64,000 bases of DNA, taken from contig CAILEP010000020.1 of assembly GCA_903833275.1 (NCBI GenBank), positions 62,001 to 126,000 of the forward strand, given 5' to 3'. This DNA is from an uncultured Bdellovibrionales bacterium. GTDB taxonomy: Bacteria > Bdellovibrionota > Bdellovibrionia > Bdellovibrionales > UBA1609. Below, one piece after another: positions 36,141 to 43,719 of this stretch; the first letter of the stretch is position 1; every line of letters starts with the position of its first letter. Below the pieces are notes generated by a model. The model did not search any database. It was not told the origin of the DNA and worked only from the letters and a program-made list of their open reading frames with translations. The translations under genes and the position numbers were made by a program.

Positions 36141-37022
36141 ATGTTTAAAAAACTATTCGCAGTTTCGATTTTCTTGGCGGTGACAAGCGCCACAGTAACT
36201 AGCCAAGCGTTCGCGTTTCCGATGCCAGGGCACGGTAAATATTCAGCTCAAAAATTTCGTCCAGAGATGTTGTTACAGTTTTCAGAAAAACAATTCGACT
36301 TCGAAGGCATCGCAGAGCTTTCAGATTGCTCAGGCAGTTTATTTCGTTTCGAAAACAGCGTCGATTCTGATAGCGCGATGATTTTGACAAACGGCCATTG
36401 TTTCGAAGCCGGTATGCCAGCCCCGGGGCAATTTGTTTATCATCAACAGAGTGATCGTACGTTTAATTTGTTGAAGTCAAACCTCGAAGCGGCGGGTACG
36501 GTAACGGCCGTTGAAGCGACGTACTCAACAATGACCACAACCGATATTACGATCTACAAGTTGAGCCAAACCTATGCGCAGATTAAAGCTCAAATGGGCG
36601 TTTCGCCGCTGACTTTGGCCTCAAAACATCCATCAGAAAAAGACAGCATTGAAGTGCTTTCGGGCTACTGGCATCGCGGCTACGCTTGTGCCATCGACAC
36701 ATTTGTAAATGAGCTTCGTGAGGCCGGCTGGGTTATGAATGATTCGATGAGATATTCGCAGCCTGGTTGCGAAACCATCGGTGGCACTTCTGGCTCGCCT
36801 GTTGTTTTGAGTGGCACCCGCACGATAATCGGCGTCAATAACACCGGCAACGACAACGGCGAAAAATGCACCATGGATAACCCATGTGAAGTCGATCAGA
36901 AGGGCAACATTTTTTATAAACAGGGTCTTTCTTACGGCCAAGAGACATACGAAATTTACACTTGTCTAAATGCCAATCGCGAAATCGATTTATCAGTTAA
37001 AGGCTGCCAGCTACCACACTAG
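36141..37022 (+). CDS. Secreted trypsin-like serine protease
   Basis: 293 residues from the ATG at 36141, which follows a GAGGGGG ribosome site; the track's start is a few codons earlier. Signal peptide MFKKLFAVSIFLAVTSATVTSQAFA. The chymotrypsin-fold triad is visible: His86 in LTNGHCFE, Asp135 in TTDITIYKL and Ser219 in GGTSGSPVV. Cysteines at 63, 87, 183 and 210 could form the usual disulfides. Probably digests protein in the periplasm or outside the cell. Confidence 0.86.
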   Translation: MFKKLFAVSIFLAVTSATVTSQAFAFPMPGHGKYSAQKFRPEMLLQFSEKQFDFEGIAELSDCSGSLFRFENSVDSDSAMILTNGHCFEAGMPAPGQFVYHQQSDRTFNLLKSNLEAAGTVTAVEATYSTMTTTDITIYKLSQTYAQIKAQMGVSPLTLASKHPSEKDSIEVLSGYWHRGYACAIDTFVNELREAGWVMNDSMRYSQPGCETIGGTSGSPVVLSGTRTIIGVNNTGNDNGEKCTMDNPCEVDQKGNIFYKQGLSYGQETYEIYTCLNANREIDLSVKGCQLPH

Positions 37023-37036
37023 GTAGCGGCAAAGTG

Positions 37037-37091
37037 GCGCTACTGAATATTGGGTAGCGCTTTTAGAGCGCTACTGAATATTAGGTAGCGC
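37037..37091. repeat. Tandem pair of 24-nt palindromes between convergent genes
   Basis: Two copies of a 24-base unit (GCGCTACTGAATATTGGGTAGCGC and a one-base variant) lie 7 bases apart. Each unit is itself an inverted repeat (GCGCTAC...GTAGCGC), and the inner ends of the two units also pair. A partial third arm (GTAGCGGC) lies just upstream. The second copy contains the nagZ stop codon. It may end transcription from both sides or be a REP-like element. Confidence 0.75.
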
Positions 37092-38199
37092 GCAGATCCT
37101 GCGGCACTTCGCCTTCTTGAATGGCACGGGCCACGCGAAGGTGTTCAGGGTGCCCGATAATTTTGGTGGCCTCTGCAAACGGCAGGGGCGCCGCCTGGGC
37201 CAAAACTTCTTTTTTAAGAGCAGCAACGCGAGCAAGAGATTCGTCTACCTGAGTAGACGAAACTCTTTTTTCGGCAATGGCTTTATTGACCGCGTCGATC
37301 GCAATCGGGGGGCTAGTGAAGTCGTTGCAATAAAGAAGAATGTCGCAACCGGCCTGCAGCGCAAGAACCGGAATTTCGGCTTTCGGGTAATTGTTGGCCA
37401 AGGCCTTCATATCGAGATCATCGGTTATCACAAGCCCGCGATAGCGCAGGTCTTCGCGTAGAAGTTTTTTAATAAAAATAGGAGAAAGCGTCACCGGGTA
37501 GGTCGGGTCGATATTTTTAAATTTAATATGAGCGGTCATCACGAGATCCATGCGGGCCCGAAAGGCTTTTTTAAATGGTATCAACTCGCGGCCTTCGAGA
37601 GTCTTCATGTCGACTTCTTCGATCGGCAAATCTAAATGGCTATCGATAATCGTATTGCCATGCCCGGGGAAGTGCTTCGCGCACGGTAAAACCCCGGCCT
37701 TGATGTAGCCGCGCACAAGAGCAGAGGCAATTTTAGCAACGTATTCAGGGTCAGAGCCCAATGATCGATCGCCGATTAAAACATTTTTCGGGTTCGAGAG
37801 CACATCGATGCACGGGGCGAAATCAAGATTGATGCCCACGGCGCGAAGTTCAGCGCCCATCATATTTGCAAATTTAAAAGCCATGGCGGTTGAATCGAGG
37901 GCGGCCAATTTGCCGAGCGACGGCCACTGAGTGAACGGGGCTTTTAGGCGGTGAACGCGCCCGCCCTCCATATCGATGGCGATAAAAAGCGGCGCCTTTG
38001 ACGGCAGTTTTGTATGAAGGTTGTATATGTCTGAGCAGAGTTTGTGAAGCTCAGCCGGGGTTTTTAAATTGCGAGCGAAAAGCGTAACCCCGCCAATGTC
38101 ATTTTTGATTATAAAATCAGCTTCATGTTTCTTGAGTTCGGTGCCCTCAAGACCAATAAATAAAAGTTGGCCAATATGTTTACTCACGAGATACCTCAC
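37081..38199 (-). CDS. nagZ: Beta-N-acetylhexosaminidase NagZ
   Basis: Glycoside hydrolase family 3 enzyme that removes N-acetylglucosamine from anhydro-muropeptides during wall recycling. KHFPGHGNTIIDSHLDLP carries the binding residues and the catalytic histidine loop, and VITDDLDMKAL the nucleophile aspartate. No signal peptide, so cytoplasmic like E. coli NagZ; 372 residues is slightly long. The MurU/AmgK-like pair 8 kb away could act on later steps of the same recycling route. Confidence 0.9.
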   Translation of the reverse strand: MRYLVSKHIGQLLFIGLEGTELKKHEADFIIKNDIGGVTLFARNLKTPAELHKLCSDIYNLHTKLPSKAPLFIAIDMEGGRVHRLKAPFTQWPSLGKLAALDSTAMAFKFANMMGAELRAVGINLDFAPCIDVLSNPKNVLIGDRSLGSDPEYVAKIASALVRGYIKAGVLPCAKHFPGHGNTIIDSHLDLPIEEVDMKTLEGRELIPFKKAFRARMDLVMTAHIKFKNIDPTYPVTLSPIFIKKLLREDLRYRGLVITDDLDMKALANNYPKAEIPVLALQAGCDILLYCNDFTSPPIAIDAVNKAIAEKRVSSTQVDESLARVAALKKEVLAQAAPLPFAEATKIIGHPEHLRVARAIQEGEVPQDLRAT

Positions 38200-38262
38200 C
38201 CACAGACGTTCCGCATTGGTATTTTATCAACAAGCTATTTGATCACGATTTGTTAAAAGCTG

Positions 38263-39216
38263 TCACTGGCCTTTGGGCTTGGTTTTTGGCGGAGTCATCG
38301 GTGGCGAGATCATCGTTGGCATTTGGCCGGCATTTGCTGGTTTCGCGCTGTCGGTGGTGATCATTTGAGTCGGGGTCGCAACAGTCGAGCGCCCGGGTTC
38401 AGCCACTACGGTTGCGCGATTCATTTTATTATTTTTACCTTCAGGCAGGCCCTTAAATAAAGTCGAAATTTGCTTTTCGTTAAAAGGCAATGAGCCCACG
38501 GCTTCAGCGCGAGTCGCGACCATTTCGGTGCTGGCATTTTGCTCGGGCGAAAGCGTGCCAAGTGGCTCGCCATTGTTGGCAACTAGACCAACGAACGAGA
38601 CGCCTTTGTAGTTAAAATCAATTTTGAAGGCATCAATATTTTTTACTTTTTGTTCGGCGGCGATATTGGCGGTGCCTTCGTGAAAGGCGGGGTCTTCTTC
38701 TGACAGTGCAAAGAAATTATAGTTTTTGCCAGTAGATAAGCCATTCTTCAAGATCACGTAGTTTAGAAACGTCGAAAGAAAACCGTTGGGCTTTACCGCC
38801 AAGGTGACTTTTTTAGAGCGCCCGTTCTCGATGATGGTCGCGGTCATTTTTTTATTTTTAAAAACCGCATCAACGAGTTTTGGTTTGCCGTCGGCCAGCG
38901 CGGTGTATTGATAAGAAATCGGTTCGAAGTTGAGGTCAGAATAAGCCAGAAGACTTTCGGTGGTCGAGCCGCTGGGCGTTTTCACAAAGCAGTAATAGGT
39001 CGAGATCATTTCTTTTTTGGTGTCGTGAACCTCGAAGCGTTGAATGACGAAGCCGCTATGTTTGTTACCTAAGAAAAATTTGTAGTAAGCCTCAAAGGCG
39101 GGGCCGTCGGCGTGGGCGGAAGTCGGGAGTGTCAGGATCGAAAGGGCGAGGCTCATAAAAATGACCGACGAAGCTGCCCAAAGGGCTGTGAGTTTCGAGC
39201 CAAATTGTATATTCAT
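38263..39216 (-). CDS. Secreted protein, possibly DUF3108-like
   Basis: 317 residues with a signal peptide ending SAHA. The region to about 230 has a repeated beta pattern (AYYKFFLGNKHSGFVIQRFEV, STYYCFVKTPSG, EPISYQYTALADGKP) similar to lipid-binding-like DUF3108 proteins, and the last 80 residues are a low-complexity Pro/Thr/Ala tail. Divergent from the TadG-like gene by 87 bases. Function is unknown. Confidence 0.6.
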   Translation of the reverse strand: MNIQFGSKLTALWAASSVIFMSLALSILTLPTSAHADGPAFEAYYKFFLGNKHSGFVIQRFEVHDTKKEMISTYYCFVKTPSGSTTESLLAYSDLNFEPISYQYTALADGKPKLVDAVFKNKKMTATIIENGRSKKVTLAVKPNGFLSTFLNYVILKNGLSTGKNYNFFALSEEDPAFHEGTANIAAEQKVKNIDAFKIDFNYKGVSFVGLVANNGEPLGTLSPEQNASTEMVATRAEAVGSLPFNEKQISTLFKGLPEGKNNKMNRATVVAEPGRSTVATPTQMITTDSAKPANAGQMPTMISPPMTPPKTKPKGQ

Positions 39217-39303
39217 CGCGCACCCTTTGGTAAAATCGTGACAAGAGTTATGACAGTCAATCGGCCGCTTCGGCGACCGCTCATCAAAAGAGTTTGCGAC
39301 ACT

Positions 39304-41391
39304 ATGGCGAGCTTGTCAAAATTCAATCGGGCGTTAAAACGCGAAGGCGATCAGCGTGGGCGCCATAGCGTGCGCAATCAACGTGGCCAGATGGCGATCT
39401 TTGTCGCGCTCATCTTTCAAGTTCTATTTCTGTTTTTTGCCATGGCGATTAACATTGGGCTCGCGGTGCACGATAAAATTAATCTGCAGAACGCAACAGA
39501 TCTAGCGGCGTATTACGCGGCTGAGAAGCAAGCTGAAATGCTCAACGTAATCGCCCACACCAACTATCAAATTCGCCAGGCCTATAAATTATTAAATTTT
39601 CGATACTATTATCTCGGCACTATGGGTTACCAAGATCACCCGAGCGGGGCACCAACGGTTTATTCAGAAGGCTCAACTTACGGCGCCATCACCTCGAATG
39701 GGCCAGACCCGCTTTCGATCTGCATTGCGTACTCGCCAACTTGGGTCAATGTGCAAGGCGATAACCTTTGCAAAGGCCCACATACAAATGTACCGAACGT
39801 GCCGATACCGCCGGTGATCGCGCCGTTCATACCGGCCAATTTGATCTTTCAACAGATGGCGATCAAGGGGCAGGCCCATATTGCAAAGACATGCAATACC
39901 TTTGCGACGTTCAATTGGTGGTACGCTTCATCGATTTTGATGTCATATGCTCTCGATCAAGAAAATCGCAAAAAAGTGATACGTGCAATCGCCGCAAACC
40001 TGAGTCTGAAAATGGATGGCAACCAAGGCGACATGCTCGATCTCGATGGTTATAGCATTTATCAAGGTGCTAAAAAAACTTTTGAAAAAAACCTCACCGA
40101 TTCAAATTTGAGATCCCACCCCAAGTTTGAATTAAAAAATCCGCTTGAAGGCAAATCGCAAAAAGATTGGTTGCCCGAAATTGAAGTTTATTTTTCTGTT
40201 GTTTACGATGATGTCGTGGGTACAAGTAATAGCTGTACGGCCGTTGCAAGGCTCGTTTCTGATCAGCCACAGCATTACGACGTGGCCTTTTTGCAAGGGG
40301 TCTTTCCGGGCTCATTGCCAGCCGAGTGGGATCTGCTGCATAACTATGTCGTAGCCCTTCGATCTTTTGGCGTCGGCGACCCGCGACGTCTATCACTCGG
40401 GGTTGAGAAAAACCCTTGGTATTGGGTCTACGTTGCCGCGAAAGCGACTTCGACCCCCACTCAGATGTTTTCGCCAACTTCGCGCTCGACGCCATTTGTG
40501 GCGCGCGCCTACGCACAGCCGTTTGGTGGCCGCGTCGGGCCCTGGTACGGCAAACTTTGGCCCAATGGCAATTCAGAATCAAGCGGGCCGCAGTTGCAAG
40601 AAAGAGCACCACCAAGATTGGGCGCGGGTGGCGCGATAAGAGCTAGTCAGGTGCGCCAGATCTTGCCAGGGTATTCGCGCTATCCGGGCGACATTTACGG
40701 TGAGACCGCTTCAAACTATTTGCAGTCTTTAGCTAATTTATTTAACCCGGTCAGCAATCAGGGTGGGGTCGCTTCAAACTTTACCGATTACGCGAGTATA
40801 TTTAGTACGTTTTATGGTGGGCCGCACGATTCGTTGGCATATCGCAATCAGGTGACGGCACCGTTTCGACCGTTTGAGCTCGCGGCCGTAGCGCCCGATT
40901 TATTTGATATCACCTACTATTCGATTCAGCCAAATTTCGGTAAAAAATATTTGCCGGCACTTGAGTTTAACGCCGATCGTTTGGGCATTCCAAAGACTTC
41001 GATCTACGGCGATCTTGGCCAGCGAACTCACGACCCTTCGCTCTGGGATTTTTCGGTAAAAGATCAGATGAAAACGACAATCGATCTTTTGCACAAGGCC
41101 AACGAGTTTTGGTACGTACGAAAGCGCGAACACTTGCTGACCTCTTGGGTGGGTGGGCCGAACTACGCCGACTATTTTAGCTTTCCGGTTGATCGGTTCG
41201 GCCATTGCAATTCGACGGATGATAGCTTTCAGCCTTCGACCCCGGCGGCCCCGGGCGGTTGTGTTGATGGCGGCGGGCGAACTGGGTACTCAGTCAAAAT
41301 TATATCGCCAGAAATGCTCACTAAATCTTTGCCATTAGGCGGAGCTGGGCAAAACGGCACGATCGCAAATGCGATACCGGCCGATTGGTAA
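39304..41391 (+). CDS. TadG/TadE-like pilus-assembly-type membrane protein
   Basis: About 695 residues. The ATG at 39304 (or at 39250) is preferred over the track's start in the divergent gene. A basic N-terminus (RNQRGQMA) leads into one membrane helix and the segment NIGLAVHDKINLQNATDLAAYYAA, the Tad-type prepilin-like module (TadE/TadG) in which the first helix anchors the protein. The remaining 600 residues are extracytoplasmic, rich in Tyr, Pro, Ser and Asn, with several cysteines and no domain that I recognise. It is followed by a small lipoprotein gene. No other tad genes are near. Confidence 0.68.
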   Translation: MASLSKFNRALKREGDQRGRHSVRNQRGQMAIFVALIFQVLFLFFAMAINIGLAVHDKINLQNATDLAAYYAAEKQAEMLNVIAHTNYQIRQAYKLLNFRYYYLGTMGYQDHPSGAPTVYSEGSTYGAITSNGPDPLSICIAYSPTWVNVQGDNLCKGPHTNVPNVPIPPVIAPFIPANLIFQQMAIKGQAHIAKTCNTFATFNWWYASSILMSYALDQENRKKVIRAIAANLSLKMDGNQGDMLDLDGYSIYQGAKKTFEKNLTDSNLRSHPKFELKNPLEGKSQKDWLPEIEVYFSVVYDDVVGTSNSCTAVARLVSDQPQHYDVAFLQGVFPGSLPAEWDLLHNYVVALRSFGVGDPRRLSLGVEKNPWYWVYVAAKATSTPTQMFSPTSRSTPFVARAYAQPFGGRVGPWYGKLWPNGNSESSGPQLQERAPPRLGAGGAIRASQVRQILPGYSRYPGDIYGETASNYLQSLANLFNPVSNQGGVASNFTDYASIFSTFYGGPHDSLAYRNQVTAPFRPFELAAVAPDLFDITYYSIQPNFGKKYLPALEFNADRLGIPKTSIYGDLGQRTHDPSLWDFSVKDQMKTTIDLLHKANEFWYVRKREHLLTSWVGGPNYADYFSFPVDRFGHCNSTDDSFQPSTPAAPGGCVDGGGRTGYSVKIISPEMLTKSLPLGGAGQNGTIANAIPADW

Positions 41392-41675
41392 ATTTCAAAA
41401 TTTGCGTTAGCAATTGATTCGGCGAAGGCTTCGACCATCGTTTTGCCAGATGTCTCACCGGATGTTTTGCCCGACTTTTTGCTCGAATTTTTACCTAGAA
41501 CAAAGTCTAGTTTTACCCCCGCAGCCTTAAGAAATCTCGACCAAAGCCGATCTAGACCCAAGACGAAAGTCATTAATCGTGCGCGGCGCGGTGAGTGTCT
41601 TAGCTGTAGGTGCACCGAAGGTTTTCTGAGGGTTCACCGCCGGTTCGTTGAAGGTTCTCTAAACGGGGGGTTTGC
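41392..41675. other. Spacer after the TadG-like gene
   Basis: No convincing gene. A 78-residue plus-strand ORF (41443-41679) and a 128-residue minus-strand ORF (41229-41615) exist, but both are out of frame with plausible starts, and the minus one is antisense to the TadG-like 3' end. No hairpin with a U-run is seen. Confidence 0.5.
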
Positions 41676-41795
41676 ATGAAAAAACTATTTTTGGTCGGGG
41701 TCATCTTTTATCTACTCTCGCTCACGGCGTGCTCAGATCTTTGGATCAAGCCAAGCGATAGAGGCCCGGCAAATCACGTTTTCGAACGTCCGTAA
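41676..41795 (+). CDS. Small lipoprotein, 39 residues
   Basis: Below the ORF-track limit. ATG at 41676 has GGGGGG with a 5-base spacer. Basic MKK, a hydrophobic core and the lipobox LTAC (Cys19), then only 20 polar residues (SDLWIKPSDRG...). Very short mature lipoproteins of this kind can be structural or bacteriocin-release-like; nothing specific is visible. Probably follows the TadG-like gene in the same transcript. Confidence 0.68.
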   Translation: MKKLFLVGVIFYLLSLTACSDLWIKPSDRGPANHVFERP

Positions 41796-41891
41796 TTTTA
41801 GACTTATATATTCAGCTTTCGTTCGTCTCAGTTTTTTCTCGGACGATTTATTCCAAGTTATGAGATTTTGCTTTTTTAAAAAAACTAATGC

Positions 41892-41915
41892 GTACGCGGC
41901 TTGAGTGCAGCGTAC
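41892..41915. promoter_or_regulatory. Inverted repeat upstream of the sigma-54 promoter
   Basis: GTACGC and GCGTAC flank 12 bases, centred about 43 bases before the -24 box of the Nudix promoter. It could be an activator site; it is short and unproven. Confidence 0.35.
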
Positions 41916-41945
41916 TTATGCCGTCCGAATAAATTAAAAATACAG

Positions 41946-41961
41946 TGGCATGAGTCTTGCG
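41946..41961 (+). promoter_or_regulatory. Sigma-54 promoter for the Nudix-like gene
   Basis: TGGCATGAGTCTTGCG matches the sigma-54 consensus TGGCAC/T-G-N4-TTGC with exact GG-N10-GC spacing. It lies 50 bases before the ATG, so transcription should begin near 41972. An enhancer-binding protein of the sigma-54 class is encoded at 49.7-51.3 kb. Confidence 0.72.
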
Positions 41962-42011
41962 ATAACCCCTTCTGTGCGACCTCAATTTCGAGGCGGCAAA
42001 CGAAGGTGTTT

Positions 42012-42563
42012 ATGCGCGAGGGTGAGTTACTAGACATAATTGACGATCATAATCAGGTGATTGGCTATGCGCCGAAGGCCGACGTCTATCGCTTGAGGCT
42101 GTCGCATCGGGTGGTGCACACGTTGGTTGTCGACCCAAGCGGGCGTCTCTGCGTAATTAAGCGGGCACGTCAGACAAGCGATTCGCCGAGTGACTATTTT
42201 TATTCGTCACCGGCAGCGGGGCACGTACGGGCCGGTGAGCCCGTTGAGCAAGCGGCACTTCGCGAACTTGAACATCAAACGGGTCTCAAGGGCCCAATTG
42301 CTCATGTTGCTGGTTTTGATTTCAAACATAGTTTTACGATTCGCATCGAATTGTTTTTGAAAATACTCCGCCCCGCCGTCGACAAAATTAATCTAAATGT
42401 GTCGGAGTTTTCGCCTGGCCAATTCTATTCTTCGCAAGAGCTCTCGGCGCTAGCGGGGCCGATAATGTGCCCACAGCTTGAGCGATGCCTGTACGAGCTT
42501 CGTTGTGTCGAAAATCATGATACGGTAGAAGGGGGCCTTCGCCGCGCCCCCGGAGAGATTTAG
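42012..42563 (+). CDS. Nudix-fold protein with an altered Nudix box
   Basis: 183 residues; the ATG at 42012 has GAAGG 5 bases upstream. Residues 1-100 resemble the IPP-isomerase-like Nudix hydrolases (ELLDIIDDHNQVIGYAPKADVY, RVVHTLVVDPSGRLCVIKRA). The Nudix box at 70-92 is GHVRAGE...RELEHQTGL: glycine, first glutamate and RE are kept, but the two metal-binding glutamates of REUXEE are His88 and Gln89. Hydrolase activity is therefore doubtful; it may be a binding protein. Expressed from a sigma-54 promoter. Confidence 0.82.
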   Translation: MREGELLDIIDDHNQVIGYAPKADVYRLRLSHRVVHTLVVDPSGRLCVIKRARQTSDSPSDYFYSSPAAGHVRAGEPVEQAALRELEHQTGLKGPIAHVAGFDFKHSFTIRIELFLKILRPAVDKINLNVSEFSPGQFYSSQELSALAGPIMCPQLERCLYELRCVENHDTVEGGLRRAPGEI

Positions 42564-42703
42564 CCAATTTTGGGCCCAGTGTTGAACTCTTTGTCGGCAG
42601 GCAAATGGTTATTTAGATGTCGGCGTTCAGAAGTGGTTCGGTGGGCGCCTAACCACCTAGAACCTCGCATGATTTTGATGTAAAAAATAGTCAGACTCTT
42701 CGA

Positions 42704-42731
42704 AAAATTGAGTTCTATTGGCCTCAATTTT
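42704..42731. promoter_or_regulatory. Perfect 9-bp inverted repeat upstream of the matrixin gene
   Basis: AAAATTGAG and CTCAATTTT flank a 10-base spacer, ending 38 bases before the ATG at 42770. It could be an operator or a leader hairpin; it could also terminate upstream transcription weakly. On either strand it forms a 9-pair stem. Confidence 0.45.
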
Positions 42732-42769
42732 GCTCTTGTGGTAACTGATTTTCTTCACAGGAGCCCCCC

Positions 42770-43612
42770 ATGACGCCACAAAATTTTAAGCAGCAGAAAA
42801 CACGATCGCCATTTAGCTTATCGGCGATTGCCGCAGCCGTTCTTGTCGCCGCTCAAGTGCTGAGTTCAAGCGCGATGGCTTGGGGGATTATGGGTGATAG
42901 AGGGTTGGCTGGCCGTCGAGCTTCTTATTTTGGTCAATATTTGAAACTAAATAAACAAATAAATTTTTGTATCAATAATGAAGACCCAAAGGACTTCGAT
43001 TCAAATTCAATTGAATTGCAAGTTCGAATGGCACTTTCTCTTTGGCTTCAGGCCGCAAACTTTGGCAAAAGCGAAGTGAGGATTTCAAGAATTGGTTGTG
43101 GCGGCGACGACTTTAATTTGAAGATCGACATTTCGCCAGACTCGGGCTGCCCTAGCGGGGCATGTGAAAAAGCTTTGCAGTTTGAGACTGGTAAATTCTA
43201 TCAAAGAGTTAAGATAGATCCGAAATTTGAATTTGTTTCTACAAATGGCACCAACGCGTACACTTTGGATTTTAAAGAAGTGGTGACCGATCTTGGCAAA
43301 GCTCTGGGGCGTGTAAATTTCGGTCTTTTGCAGGCCGTTAGCTACGTGAGTTTTGAAAATCACTTAACATCGGCCGATGTTGCGCAGCTGGTGGATACGG
43401 CCCCAGATGTTATTTTTGCTTCGACTTACCCCACGTTAATTCACGAACTGGGACATGCCTTTGGCCTTTGCGACACCTACGCCGGGGCGACTAATTGTGA
43501 GCAGTTCTCTGTGCCATTGGCGAGTCAACCCCCAAGCGTGATGTCTAGCGACGGGTATTTCTATTTAACAACGGATGACATCGCGGGCATTCGTGCCTTT
43601 ATGGCGAAGTAA
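42770..43612 (+). CDS. Secreted matrixin-like zinc metalloprotease
   Basis: 280 residues with a signal peptide (SSSAMA), then a region with a cysteine-rich segment at 110-133, and the metzincin motif HELGHAFGLCDTY at 225-237: His225, Glu226, His229, with Asp235 in place of the third His (HExxHxxGxxD). The Met-turn is SVMSS (Met258). Asp as third ligand is known in snapalysin-type enzymes, so activity is plausible. AGGAG precedes the ATG by 6 bases. Probably a secreted protease acting on cell-surface proteins. Confidence 0.85.
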   Translation: MTPQNFKQQKTRSPFSLSAIAAAVLVAAQVLSSSAMAWGIMGDRGLAGRRASYFGQYLKLNKQINFCINNEDPKDFDSNSIELQVRMALSLWLQAANFGKSEVRISRIGCGGDDFNLKIDISPDSGCPSGACEKALQFETGKFYQRVKIDPKFEFVSTNGTNAYTLDFKEVVTDLGKALGRVNFGLLQAVSYVSFENHLTSADVAQLVDTAPDVIFASTYPTLIHELGHAFGLCDTYAGATNCEQFSVPLASQPPSVMSSDGYFYLTTDDIAGIRAFMAK

Positions 43613-43634
43613 AACGTTAAAATAAATTCTAAGT

Positions 43635-43695
43635 GTCTCATTTTGAGAAAGTCGGACAATAGTCGAATAATTACGACTTTGGTCTAAAGTGAGAC
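43635..43695 (+). promoter_or_regulatory. Long imperfect hairpin upstream of the glycine-rich genes
   Basis: GTCTCA...AAAGTC and GACTTT...TGAGAC pair across a 21-base loop in the spacer before the gene at 43720. It may be the terminator of the matrixin gene (no U-run, so doubtful) or a leader element that controls the glycine-rich operon. Confidence 0.4.
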
Positions 43696-43719
43696 TGTCA
43701 AAGTGCCGATTAGTCTTGC

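Noticed and set aside
39112-39303. N-terminal extension of the TadG-like ORF
   Set aside because: It overlaps the divergent secreted-protein gene; a later ATG begins just before the conserved membrane segment.
41229-41615. 128-residue minus-strand ORF with an SGKTSGETSGKT repeat
   Set aside because: Antisense to the TadG-like 3' end, no ribosome site and no neighbour on its strand; kept only as a doubtful spacer note.
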